Shown: positions 14,155 through 21,408, counted from the stretch's first letter. The stretch: DNA of 21,524 bases from an uncultured Clostridia bacterium (GCA_937913075.1 CALEPU010000203.1:1-21524), one strand, 5' to 3'. Notes: generated by a model not told the origin, from the letters alone. Numbers and translations: made by a program.

Positions 14155-14540
14155 AAATACTCCTTCCGAATTTTACGCGGAATCGCCGCGTGCGTAATAA
14201 TGGAGAGCGTATCACTTTGCGTTATTGCCGTACGATATCCTTGCAAGACCGAAACCCCGCAAGGCATCCATCGGTCAAACGCGCCGCTTTCACCGCTCAC
14301 GGCAGTACACCCGCCCGTGTGTTTCCACTGGGAAAGCTTAACGGGGGCTGACCGCCCCGCCCATGATCACATGACGGAGCCATCCGCCATATACACAGGC
14401 ACACTCCCCACAAAAGTTACCCGGCCGGCGACCGGCAATCTCCCATGGGGAAGATCGTTGTTGCAGCGCCGATAGACTTTAGCTTGACCGCTGACACAGG
14501 CTGCGGGCAAGCAGGCATCAAAGCCGCACATTGCGCAACG
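14155..14540 (-). promoter_or_regulatory. Long structured leader of the S10 operon
   Basis: From the predicted start near 14540 to rpsJ, about 385 nt carry no convincing gene but fold locally almost throughout. Hairpins seen on the minus strand: 14482-14512 (9 bp with one mismatch, 11-nt loop), 14438-14455 (7 bp, one bulge), 14424-14436 (5 bp), 14369-14392 (10 bp, loop TGGC), 14344-14358 (5 bp), 14322-14335 (5 bp), 14298-14319 (6 bp, one bulge) and 14175-14191 (6 bp, loop CGATT). Segments at 14239-14276 can form a pseudoknot. No hairpin is followed by a T tract, so control by an intrinsic terminator is unlikely. Autoregulation by a ribosomal protein is inferred, not shown. Confidence 0.55.
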
Positions 14541-14546
14541 TACAAT

Positions 14547-14574
14547 ATTATACATATTTTAGTCTTGATTGCAA
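14547..14574 (-). promoter_or_regulatory. Sigma-A promoter of the S10 operon
   Basis: The minus strand has TTGCAA (14569-14574) and TATAAT (14547-14552), 16 bases apart; moving the -35 by one base gives CTTGCA at 17. Directly upstream, 14581-14610 is strongly A/T-rich (runs such as GAAAAATATATTTG), resembling an UP element, as would suit a ribosomal protein promoter. The predicted start is near 14540. Confidence 0.7.
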
Positions 14575-14615
14575 GGGGTATTTGAGAAATGTTCAAATAT
14601 ATTTTTCAAAGTACA

Positions 14616-14640
14616 CGCAGCCGTGTGTTTCGCGGCTGCG
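14616..14640 (-). terminator. Possible terminator hairpin after queT
   Basis: An 8-bp perfect stem (CGCAGCCG with CGGCTGCG, 9-nt loop) lies 33 bases after the queT stop codon. The following bases read TGTACTTTG, only weakly T-rich, so it may be an inefficient terminator or an mRNA 3'-end stabiliser. It separates the tilS-queT run from the S10 operon promoter. Confidence 0.4.
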
Positions 14641-14673
14641 CGTCTTGGATGAGTACGTGCTCAAAAATATATT

Positions 14674-15213
14674 TTACTGCTTCTTGGACTCTCTTTTGCC
14701 GAACAGACGGGGATTTTTTATAAGCACCGTCTGCAAAAGCGTACCGAGTATGCCGCAGCAGACGAATTCTCCGACGAACACGCAGGCGGCGGTGATGAGC
14801 AGCGCCATACCCGTGGGGTATGCGGCAAGGGTCTCATCGAGCCCGTAGCAATAATAGACGACGAAGGGGACTATGAGCGTGTTTGCGAGTATGGGCGGAA
14901 CCGGCGCGGCCCAACGGTATTTGCGCAGGAGCCATGTGCCGAAGGCGCCTGTCACAGTGGCAAGTGTCCCGAATACCACGTCCCACGGGGCGCAGCCCGT
15001 CACGAGGTTGGAAATAAGGCAGCCGACGGACAGTCCGGGTATCGCCGCTGAGGTGAAGTAAGGCAGTACCGTCAGAACTTCCGAGAGCCTGAACTGTATC
15101 AGGTTCTGCCCGGAAAGACCTACTGCGGCGCTGATATAGGTCAGCACGACGTAAAGCGCGGCGATCAAAGCGCCCCGGGCGATGTAATAAACGCCCTTTT
15201 TGTTGTAACTCAT
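14674..15213 (-). CDS. queT: QueT-family queuosine precursor transporter
   Basis: QueT proteins (COG4708) are small membrane proteins thought to be substrate-binding components of ECF-type importers for preQ1 or related queuosine precursors. The 179 residues are mostly hydrophobic, with about five or six membrane segments starting near residues 12-31. The stretch NLIQFRLSEVLTVLPYFTSA (about 37-56), followed by IPGLSVGCLISNLVTG and APWDVVFGTLAT, is typical of the family. AAGGAG lies 11 bases before the ATG. The 107-base gap to the preceding gene holds a preQ1-like riboswitch, which supports both function and substrate. No ECF energising genes are in the window. Confidence 0.92.
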   Translation of the reverse strand: MSYNKKGVYYIARGALIAALYVVLTYISAAVGLSGQNLIQFRLSEVLTVLPYFTSAAIPGLSVGCLISNLVTGCAPWDVVFGTLATVTGAFGTWLLRKYRWAAPVPPILANTLIVPFVVYYCYGLDETLAAYPTGMALLITAACVFVGEFVCCGILGTLLQTVLIKNPRLFGKRESKKQ

Positions 15214-15224
15214 ATTCTTTTGTT

Positions 15225-15304
15225 CTCCTTAGTTTTTTTGTTTGCGGGCGACGCCCGCGGGTGAGGATGGTTTCGAACTCACCTTTTTGAACATCCCGTT
15301 GGGA
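15225..15304 (-). promoter_or_regulatory. preQ1 riboswitch candidate (class III-like) before queT
   Basis: On the minus strand the order is: a small hairpin TCCC-AAC-GGGA (15294-15304), stem GGTGAG/CTCACC (15278-15283 with 15260-15265) with the 12-nt loop TTCGAAACCATC, a second hairpin GCGGGC-GTC-GCCCGC (15244-15258), then the A-rich tail AAACAAAAAAACTAAGGAG (15225-15243) that contains the queT SD. preQ1-I riboswitches have a similar stem-loop and an A-rich CTAAGG tail but no inserted second hairpin. To my knowledge an inserted hairpin is the hallmark of preQ1-III, known mainly from Ruminococcaceae queT genes. Loop CC pairing with GG of the SD would block translation when ligand binds. Confidence 0.75.
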
Positions 15305-15319
15305 CGGAGCTTTAAGAGC

Positions 15320-16252
15320 TCAGATCACAGCCGAAAGATCGAGCCTCGGGACCATGATCTTTACTGCGGAATGAATGTTCTTGATGTTGATCTCATGCCC
15401 TGCGTCGACGTACTCGCCGTCGAGTATCCAAGGCACGGGATCGTCGAATGCTATGCTGAGCTCCGAGCAGCGGAAATGCGTGACGAGCTCGCTCTCAAAA
15501 TCCCCGGCGGTTATGGCGTGGGCTATGCGGCCTATCTCAATAGGATTCTGAGGATACTTGATGAATATGACCTCGAAAAGCCCGTCGTTCAGGTCTATCG
15601 CAGCGTTCTTGTAGTTTATTAATCCCGCGACGCTCGAGGTGTTGCTGACAGCGCCGAAGGCAAACTCGTCGTCTATCAGCGTGCCTTCCACTCTGACCGT
15701 CACGTGCATTGGGTGTATGTTTGCGAGCGAATTGACGCCGCTGCCGAGGTACGCGAGAAAGCCGAGAGCATTCTTGACCTCCTGTGGAGTGGAGTAGCTC
15801 ATATCGGTAAATGCGCCGAAGGAGGCAAGATAGGCGTAGTGCCTCCCGTTGAAGCAGCCGACGTCTATGTCAATGGGGACTCCGTTGACGGCGGCGTCTA
15901 TCATCTGGTCGATCCTCTTGGGCAGATGCAGCGCCACGGCAAAATCATTGGTCGAGCCGAGGGGTATGTAGCCTACCGTCGGGCGCTGCTCACGATCCAG
16001 CATCATGAGCCCGCGAATGACCTCGTTCATAGTGCCGTCGCCGCCGCTGCATACAAGGAGCTTCGCATCCGCGCCGTAATCCGCCGCTATCTGCGTGGCG
16101 TCGCTGCGGCAGGTGGTGGTGAAGACCGTAGGCTCCCACCCCGCCTCCGAAAGTGCAGTCACGCAGGGGGCGATTATGCTCTCCCCTCTTGCGCTGCCCG
16201 CCCTGGCGTTGACTACCAAAAGCGCCTTCTTACGCTCGCTGCGCAAAAACAT
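15320..16252 (-). CDS. Diacylglycerol kinase family lipid kinase (YegS/DgkB-like)
   Basis: This family phosphorylates diacylglycerol or related lipids at the membrane, recycling diacylglycerol released by lipoteichoic acid synthesis or lipid turnover. The 310 residues carry the nucleotide-binding GGDGT (70-74) with TMNEVIRGL after it, PLGSTNDFA (97-105), and a C-terminal beta domain with DGLFEVIFI and WILDGEYV. There is no membrane segment, as expected. GGAGG lies 8 bases before the ATG. It stands between the LCP-protein gene and queT; a cell-envelope link with the LCP gene is plausible. Which lipid it uses cannot be read from the sequence. Confidence 0.9.
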   Translation of the reverse strand: MFLRSERKKALLVVNARAGSARGESIIAPCVTALSEAGWEPTVFTTTCRSDATQIAADYGADAKLLVCSGGDGTMNEVIRGLMMLDREQRPTVGYIPLGSTNDFAVALHLPKRIDQMIDAAVNGVPIDIDVGCFNGRHYAYLASFGAFTDMSYSTPQEVKNALGFLAYLGSGVNSLANIHPMHVTVRVEGTLIDDEFAFGAVSNTSSVAGLINYKNAAIDLNDGLFEVIFIKYPQNPIEIGRIAHAITAGDFESELVTHFRCSELSIAFDDPVPWILDGEYVDAGHEINIKNIHSAVKIMVPRLDLSAVI

Positions 16253-16291
16253 TGTTCTCGCCTCCGATGCCTTGACCTTGATAGTATTATA

Positions 16292-17365
16292 TCACTCCGC
16301 AGTGCCGAATATAAACTCGTGAAGCGCGGTCTTGTTCTTTTCTATGTCGATATGGATGACAGCCATTGCTCCCTCGTACGCGTAGCTCCAAGTGCCCTTG
16401 AAGGGCAGAGCCGCCGTCTGCGGCAGACCCGAATGCTCGCCGAAGACTATGCTGGTGCCGAGGGAGATCATCTGCCACGGGGACATGTTCGTTTCAACGT
16501 AGCCCATAAGCGAGTACATGAGCGAGGTGAGCGAGGTAGCGTCGCGCTCCTGCTTGGCGCGATCGTAGAACGCCATCATTACGGTGCGCTGACGCTCGGT
16601 ACGGGACCAGTCGCCGTTGCCGAGGCTCCTGTTGCGGCAGTGGCAGAACGCCTGCAAGCCGTCAAGATGCCTCACTCCGGAGCCCTCCGCAAGGAGGTTC
16701 GTGCTGCCGCTGTGTACGTTGATGTACTCGACCTCACGCTCAGTAAGCTCAATGTCGATGCCGCCTACCGTATCCGTTATACCCACGATATCCTCAAAAT
16801 GGACGAGCATATAATACTGTAAGTCCATATCGAAGTTGGTGTTTATGGTATTGATGGCAAGGCCTACGCCGCCGAAGCGGTAAGCGGTGTTTATGCGGTT
16901 CCAAGTGGTGCGGCCCGGAATGTAGATCCATGTATCGCGCAGCAGCGATACCATCTTGACGGTGTTGAGCCGCTGATTGTAGGAAAGTATCATCATGACG
17001 TCCGACCTGCCCGAATCACGCTCGTCACGCCCGTCGTCTCCCATAAGCAGTATGTTGATAACGTCCGGATCGATCTGGTTCTCGGCATAGATGGGATCGG
17101 AATAGATGTCCTCGGAGTTGATGGGCGTGTCGTAATCCTGCGAAAAGTCGACGTTTTCGTCGCCCTCGATTATCCTGATGCCAGGCTCCGGCGTGGTCTC
17201 CGCCTCGACGATCTTGGGGTTTTCGACGGTTCTGATATGCCCGCGCCCCATGGCATAGAGCTTTGTCAGCGTGAAGCCGCCCACGAAGAGTATCAGGGCG
17301 ATAATCACGCAGAGCACGCCGACTATTATCTTTTTTGGCGTCGAAAGGCGCTTTTTGGTCTTCAT
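16292..17365 (-). CDS. LytR-CpsA-Psr (LCP) family cell-wall glycopolymer ligase
   Basis: LCP proteins attach teichoic acids or capsular polymers to peptidoglycan outside the membrane. The 357 residues begin with a basic cytoplasmic tail and one membrane segment (about 13-34). A variable acidic linker follows, then the LCP domain from about residue 100: LLMGDDGRDE, GRSDVMMILSYN, VSLLRDTWIYIPG, INTAYRFGG, GGIDIELTEREVEYIN and the lipid-phosphate-binding LDGLQAFCHCRNRSLGNGDW, ending in SRTERQR. GAGG is 8 bases before the ATG, and galE ends 12 bases upstream. An adjacent UDP-galactose-forming enzyme and lipid kinase fit an envelope polymer role. Confidence 0.92.
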   Translation of the reverse strand: MKTKKRLSTPKKIIVGVLCVIIALILFVGGFTLTKLYAMGRGHIRTVENPKIVEAETTPEPGIRIIEGDENVDFSQDYDTPINSEDIYSDPIYAENQIDPDVINILLMGDDGRDERDSGRSDVMMILSYNQRLNTVKMVSLLRDTWIYIPGRTTWNRINTAYRFGGVGLAINTINTNFDMDLQYYMLVHFEDIVGITDTVGGIDIELTEREVEYINVHSGSTNLLAEGSGVRHLDGLQAFCHCRNRSLGNGDWSRTERQRTVMMAFYDRAKQERDATSLTSLMYSLMGYVETNMSPWQMISLGTSIVFGEHSGLPQTAALPFKGTWSYAYEGAMAVIHIDIEKNKTALHEFIFGTAE

Positions 17366-17377
17366 CCTGTTACCTCG

Positions 17378-18415
17378 TTAATCGGAATATCCTTTGGGAT
17401 TGCGGCTCTGCCAGCGCCAGGTATCGCGGCACATATCCGCAAGATCCTTTTCGGCGTGCCAGTGCAGGAGCCTTGCCGCCTTCTCCGGATCGGCGTAGCA
17501 GACCGCAACGTCGCCCGCTCTGCGCGGAGCTATCTCATAGGGAATATCATGCCCGCAGGCAGCCTCAAAGGCTCGGAGCACCTCCATAACGCTGCTGCCG
17601 CGCCCCGTGCCGAGGTTTATCGCCTCGCAGCCGCATACGCCCGCCGCATACTCTATGGCGGCGATATGCCCCTTGGCAAGATCGGTCACGTGGATGTAAT
17701 CGCGCACGCCGGTGCCGTCGGGCGTGGGATAATCGTTGCCGTTGACGAAGAGCTTTTCCCTTCTTCCGACCGCAACCTGTGCAATGTACGGCAGAAGGTT
17801 ATTGGGAACGCCGAACGGGTCCTCCCCTATCCTGCCGCTCTCGTCCGCGCCGATGGGGTTGAAGTATCTCAGCAGCACCGCGCTCAGTTTTTCATCGGCG
17901 CGGCATGCATCCCTTATGATGAGCTCCGACATGTATTTTGTCATGCCATAGGGATTAGTGCAGGCGCCGACGGGCATATCCTCGCGCAGAGGCACCTCGG
18001 CAGGGTCGCCGTAGACCGTGGCGGAGGAGCTGAACACCACGCGCTTGACGTTGTGCTCCGCCATGCACTCCAACAGCGAGAGGGTCGCGTCAAGATTGTT
18101 TCTGTAATAGGCGACGGGATCCTTAACGGACTCCGGCACGCATTTAAGCCCCGCGAAATGTATAACGGAGTCAATCCCGTGCCTGTCGAAGACGCGGGAA
18201 AGCGCCTCGGTATCGCAAACGTCGATGCGGTAGAACGCAGGCTCCTCGCCGCCGAGCTCCGCTATGCGCCTGATAACGGCAGGGTTGGAGTTGCGAAGGT
18301 CATCCGCAATGACTACCCTGTAGCCGGCACGCATCAGCTCGACCGCGGTATGCGAGCCGATATAGCCCGCGCCTCCTGTCAAAAGCACCGCTCCGTTTAT
18401 CTTATCACTCGGCAT
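17378..18415 (-). CDS. galE: UDP-glucose 4-epimerase
   Basis: GalE interconverts UDP-glucose and UDP-galactose for galactose use and surface polysaccharide synthesis. The 345 residues form an extended short-chain dehydrogenase. The NAD-binding TGGAGYIGSH lies at 13-22, IDSVIHFAGLKCVPESVKDP near 81-100, the catalytic serine region SSSATVYGDP near 129-138, and the Y156-x3-K160 pair in NPYGMTKYMSE. NPIGADESGRIGEDP is also typical. Its ATG lies inside the end of hpt (11-base overlap), so translation is coupled. Its position beside an LCP gene rather than galactose genes suggests an envelope role. Confidence 0.95.
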   Translation of the reverse strand: MPSDKINGAVLLTGGAGYIGSHTAVELMRAGYRVVIADDLRNSNPAVIRRIAELGGEEPAFYRIDVCDTEALSRVFDRHGIDSVIHFAGLKCVPESVKDPVAYYRNNLDATLSLLECMAEHNVKRVVFSSSATVYGDPAEVPLREDMPVGACTNPYGMTKYMSELIIRDACRADEKLSAVLLRYFNPIGADESGRIGEDPFGVPNNLLPYIAQVAVGRREKLFVNGNDYPTPDGTGVRDYIHVTDLAKGHIAAIEYAAGVCGCEAINLGTGRGSSVMEVLRAFEAACGHDIPYEIAPRRAGDVAVCYADPEKAARLLHWHAEKDLADMCRDTWRWQSRNPKGYSD

Positions 18416-18971
18416 CGGTGTATACCTCGGGCTTCAAAACACCGATATAGGGCAGGTTGCGGTAGGTGCCGGCATAGTCGAGCCCATAGCCGACGACAAA
18501 CTCGTCGGGTATCACGAAGCCTACATAATCGGGCGTTATAGCGCATTCCCTCCGCTCCGGCTTGTCAAGCAGGCACACGGTTTTGAGCGAGGCGGGATTG
18601 CGGGTCTTCAAAAGGTTGGTCATATAGTTGAGCGTCAGACCGGAGTCCATTATGTCCTCAACTATGATAACGTGGCGTCCGGTGATGCTCTTGTCGATAT
18701 CCTTGATAAGACGCACTATGCCGGAGTGCTTCATCTCGTTGCCGTAGGAGGAGATAGCAATAAAATCCATCTCCATATAGTCGGCAATGTTACGGCACAG
18801 ATCGGAATAGAAGTTGACCGCGCCCTTCAAAACACAGACGAGCAGCGGGTTCTTGCCCTCGTAATCTCTTGTGATCTGCATGTCGAGCTCCTGCACGCGC
18901 TGCCTTATCTGGGTCTCGCTCAGGAGTACATAGCCGACGTCGTTCTCAAGCCCCGTTTTGTTGAATGCCAT
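18405..18971 (-). CDS. hpt: Hypoxanthine phosphoribosyltransferase
   Basis: This enzyme salvages hypoxanthine and guanine with PRPP to give IMP and GMP. The 188 residues contain the PRPP-binding signature VIIVEDIMDSGLTL (101-114), PLLVCVLKGAVNFYSDL near 42-58, and the base-binding end FVVGYGLDYAGTYRNLPYIG. GGGAGG lies 8 bases before the ATG. tilS followed by hpt is a standard Firmicutes pair; the usual next gene, ftsH, is replaced here by galE, with which hpt overlaps by 11 bases. Confidence 0.96.
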   Translation of the reverse strand: MAFNKTGLENDVGYVLLSETQIRQRVQELDMQITRDYEGKNPLLVCVLKGAVNFYSDLCRNIADYMEMDFIAISSYGNEMKHSGIVRLIKDIDKSITGRHVIIVEDIMDSGLTLNYMTNLLKTRNPASLKTVCLLDKPERRECAITPDYVGFVIPDEFVVGYGLDYAGTYRNLPYIGVLKPEVYTDAE

Positions 18972-19023
18972 AGTTAAAACCTCCCCACAGTTTAATTATT
19001 TACGTTAACGCGTAATGCGTTGA

Positions 19024-20430
19024 TCATCGGTCGTCGTCCGGATTTTCTTCATTATATTTAATGACGAGCATGCGCCTTGTGTTATCATCCGCCTTTACGG
19101 TATCCGCTATGCCGACGCCGGGGATGAAAAGCACTTCCGCCTCCTTTGCGATAAGCGGCAGCCTGTCGCGCCGCTCGCGCGGGAGCTTGCGGTCTATAAA
19201 GACCTCCTTGAGCTTCCTGCCGCCCGGCGCTCCTACCGGACGGAACCTGTCGCCCTCTCGCCTCGTTCGTACAGTAAGCGGAAGAACAAGCTTGTCCGCG
19301 TCAAAATACGCCGTGCTCCCGCTCTTATAAACGGTATTGCCCTCAACGTATTCGGCGGTGAAAACGCCGTAGGGCGTGGTATAAGCTCCGGCGCCCGCAA
19401 GCTCCGTCTCAAATACGGGGGCAGCTTCCTCCTCCCCCGCGGGGCGGAACATCACAAGCTCATAGCTGGCTATGGCGACGGCGTGCGGCAGCACCGCCCT
19501 TGCGCCCGTCCTGCCATTAAGCAGCGCCTCGACCGCTTCAACGTGGACTCTTTCTATATCGACTGCGGCGCCTGCTTCGCAAAGCGCAAGCCTTATCGCC
19601 CTTGTTCTTATCGGCTGCGGGAGCTTTGAAAGATATGCCCTGTCGTAGCCCTCGCCTCGCCTCGCCTCTTCCAAGCTCAGCCGCGCCTCGCTCAAAAGAT
19701 ACTCCTCGTCGGCGGTCAAAAGCTCGGCCATGGAGCAGAGCGCCGGAACGACTGCGGAGTTTATTCCGCGCTCGATGGAAGGTATCAATTCCAGCCGCAA
19801 AAGGTTCCTCGTGCCTTCGGGCACAAGATTGGTTTCGTCGGTTCGGTAATCGACGCCAAGGGCGCGAAGGTATGCCTCTATTTCGCTTCGGCGCACGCCA
19901 AGCAGGGGGCGTATTATATTGCCGCGCTCGGGCTTTATGCCCGTGAGCCCCGCGAGCCCGCTGCCGCGCAGTACGTGCATAAGCACGCTCTCCGCGTTGT
20001 CGTCCATGTGATGCGCGACGGCGATGCGGTCAAGCGAGTTTTCCTTTGCCGTGCGCTGTAAAAAATCGTATCTGCGGATGCGTCCCGCGGTCTCCGTTGA
20101 GACGCCGAGCTCCGCGGCCTTTGCGGGGATATCCTCCCTCCCGCAAAAGAAAGCCACGCCGAGCTTATCGCATAGGTCACGGCAGAAGCGCTCGTCGCCG
20201 TCCGCCGCCTCCCCCCTTATGCCGTGGTTGAAGTGTGCGGCGCAGACACGCCAGCCGTGCTTCGGCGCAAGCTCCGTTAAAGCCATCAGCAGCGCGACGG
20301 AATCCGCCCCGCCGGAAAGCCCTACGAGCACTCCCCCGCCATCGGGCAAAAGCCCGTGCCGTGCCGTCATGGCTTCAACAGCCTGCGGCAGACCGCGGCG
20401 CGCTTTGCCGGTATTATCTGCTGCCTGCAC
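19024..20430 (-). CDS. tilS: tRNA(Ile)-lysidine synthase
   Basis: TilS converts the wobble cytidine of a tRNA-Ile (CAU anticodon) to lysidine, changing it from AUG to AUA reading. From GTG 20430 the product has 468 residues. The N-terminal ATP-pyrophosphatase domain has the PP-loop SGGADS (39-44), AAHFNHGIRGEAADGDERFC and AVAHHMDDNAESVLMHVLRG. A C-terminal substrate-binding domain follows (VRTRREGDRFRPVGAPGGRK). GGAGG is 5 bases before this GTG. A longer frame from 20511 is rejected because it would begin upstream of the promoter -35 at 20503-20508 and adds residues unlike TilS. Confidence 0.95.
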   Translation of the reverse strand: MQAADNTGKARRGLPQAVEAMTARHGLLPDGGGVLVGLSGGADSVALLMALTELAPKHGWRVCAAHFNHGIRGEAADGDERFCRDLCDKLGVAFFCGREDIPAKAAELGVSTETAGRIRRYDFLQRTAKENSLDRIAVAHHMDDNAESVLMHVLRGSGLAGLTGIKPERGNIIRPLLGVRRSEIEAYLRALGVDYRTDETNLVPEGTRNLLRLELIPSIERGINSAVVPALCSMAELLTADEEYLLSEARLSLEEARRGEGYDRAYLSKLPQPIRTRAIRLALCEAGAAVDIERVHVEAVEALLNGRTGARAVLPHAVAIASYELVMFRPAGEEEAAPVFETELAGAGAYTTPYGVFTAEYVEGNTVYKSGSTAYFDADKLVLPLTVRTRREGDRFRPVGAPGGRKLKEVFIDRKLPRERRDRLPLIAKEAEVLFIPGVGIADTVKADDNTRRMLVIKYNEENPDDDR

Positions 20431-20479
20431 CTTGACCTCCAAGCTTAGGAGCAGATAAACACCTGCCCAATTTACTCTT

Positions 20480-20508
20480 ATTATAAAACATTGCTCGGCA
20501 TATTGCAA
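20480..20508 (-). promoter_or_regulatory. Sigma-A promoter of tilS and the following genes
   Basis: The minus strand shows TTGCAA (20503-20508), a 17-base spacer and a perfect TATAAT (20480-20485). The predicted start near 20473 gives a leader of about 43 nt to the GTG of tilS. No other convincing promoter was seen before the following five genes, so this one probably drives the whole run. Confidence 0.75.
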
Positions 20509-20536
20509 CAAACGAAATATGAAATCAATGTGAAAT

Positions 20537-20553
20537 AGCCGCAGCGAGCGGCT
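20537..20553. other. Inverted repeat between the divergent tilS and lgt promoters
   Basis: AGCCGC-AGCGA-GCGGCT is a perfect 6-bp inverted repeat with a 5-base centre, about midway between the -35 boxes of the two divergent promoters (28 bases from one, 13 from the other). It could be an operator or only a chance hairpin. Confidence 0.3.
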
Positions 20554-20566
20554 TCAAATCATTCTC

Positions 20567-20595
20567 TTGACCTCTGCCTCCGTTTTTGCTATTAT
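20567..20595 (+). promoter_or_regulatory. Sigma-A promoter of lgt
   Basis: TTGACC (20567-20572) and TATTAT (20590-20595) are separated by 17 bases. Transcription should start near 20602, leaving about 30 nt before the lgt ATG. That short leader contains a 5-bp hairpin GCCGC-AAGCT-GCGGC (20605-20619) directly before the AAGGAGG SD. Confidence 0.7.
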
Positions 20596-20631
20596 TGCGT
20601 ATAAGCCGCAAGCTGCGGCAAGGAGGACACC

Positions 20632-21408
20632 ATGCTGCCTTATATAGAAATTTTCGGTATACAGATCCCGATGTACGGTCTGTGCATGTCGCTTGCGATG
20701 GCGCTGGCTATAATACTCTGCTGCGTGCGCGCAAAAAAGCGCGGTCTGGCGGTCGACCCATTGATCAACGTTGCGCTGTTTGCGATAGTTTTGGGCATCG
20801 TCGGAGCAAAGCTTTTGTTCATCCTCGTCACCTATTCGTGGGAGGAAATTATAGACGGACTGCGCTCAAACGGGTTCTCTTTCATTATGAACAGCGGGCT
20901 CGTGTTCTACGGCGGGCTGATAGGCGGCGTCGCAGGGGCGTTTATCGCCGCGGCGATATTCAAGATAAAGCTCGCGGACTATTGCGACGCGATAGTGCCG
21001 ACGCTGCCCTTGGCTCACGCAATAGGCAGGCTCGGGTGCTTCTTCTCAGGCTGCTGCTACGGCGCCGTTACCGACGCGTGGTACGGGGTCTGCTTCCCCA
21101 ACTCGGTATCGGGGCTTGACCCAACGCTCAGGGTCATACCCACCCAGCTTATAGAGTCCGGAGCAAACCTTCTTGTATTCATATTCCTGCTTTGGTTCAC
21201 GCGCAGGCAGCGCCGCGGCTATACCGCGCTCTTCGTCTATATGATGATCTACGCCGCAGAGCGTTTCCTTATCGAGTTCCTGCGCGGCGACGAGATACGC
21301 GGCATATACGGGCTGTTTTCCACCTCGCAGTGGATCAGCATAGCGCTGTTTATTTTGGGGCTCGCAGGGCTTTTGATAACCGACCGCGCCGCACGCCGCA
21401 AGGAATAA
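20632..21408 (+). CDS. lgt: Prolipoprotein diacylglyceryl transferase
   Basis: Lgt transfers diacylglycerol from phosphatidylglycerol to the lipobox cysteine of prelipoproteins, the first step in lipoprotein maturation, in the cytoplasmic membrane. The 258 residues have about seven hydrophobic segments. Signature motifs are FYGGLIGG (92-99), H129 and R133 in LAHAIGRLGCFFSGCCYG (the Lgt signature), IPTQLIES (169-176) and AERFLIEFLRGDE (209-221). AAGGAGG lies 5 bases before the ATG. It is the only plus-strand gene and diverges from tilS. Diacylglycerol and lipid turnover links it loosely to the lipid kinase across the divergon, but no direct link is shown. Confidence 0.96.
   Translation: MLPYIEIFGIQIPMYGLCMSLAMALAIILCCVRAKKRGLAVDPLINVALFAIVLGIVGAKLLFILVTYSWEEIIDGLRSNGFSFIMNSGLVFYGGLIGGVAGAFIAAAIFKIKLADYCDAIVPTLPLAHAIGRLGCFFSGCCYGAVTDAWYGVCFPNSVSGLDPTLRVIPTQLIESGANLLVFIFLLWFTRRQRRGYTALFVYMMIYAAERFLIEFLRGDEIRGIYGLFSTSQWISIALFILGLAGLLITDRAARRKE

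Noticed and set aside
13935..14300. Minus-strand open frame covering the end of the rpsJ leader and overlapping rpsJ out of frame
   Set aside because: It overlaps a certain ribosomal protein gene in another frame, has no SD at its ATG, and its codons cover the candidate RNA structure. Any conservation there is more likely to reflect RNA structure.
14344..14358. GGGGC/GCCCC hairpin in the rpsJ leader as an attenuator
   Set aside because: No T run follows the stem, so an intrinsic terminator is not supported; it is kept only as part of the leader structure.
14367..14555. Minus-strand 62-codon frame in the rpsJ leader (possible leader peptide)
   Set aside because: Its ATG lies upstream of the predicted transcription start and has no SD; the internal ATGs near its end have only poorly spaced SD-like sequence.
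19007..19021. Small hairpin AACGC/GCGTT between tilS and hpt
   Set aside because: The stem is 5 bp, no T tract follows, and hpt continues directly with a strong SD, so it does not work as a terminator.
20431..20511. N-terminal extension of tilS to 20511
   Set aside because: It would start upstream of the tilS promoter boxes and reads through them. GTG 20430 has GGAGG at 5 bases and gives a normal TilS.
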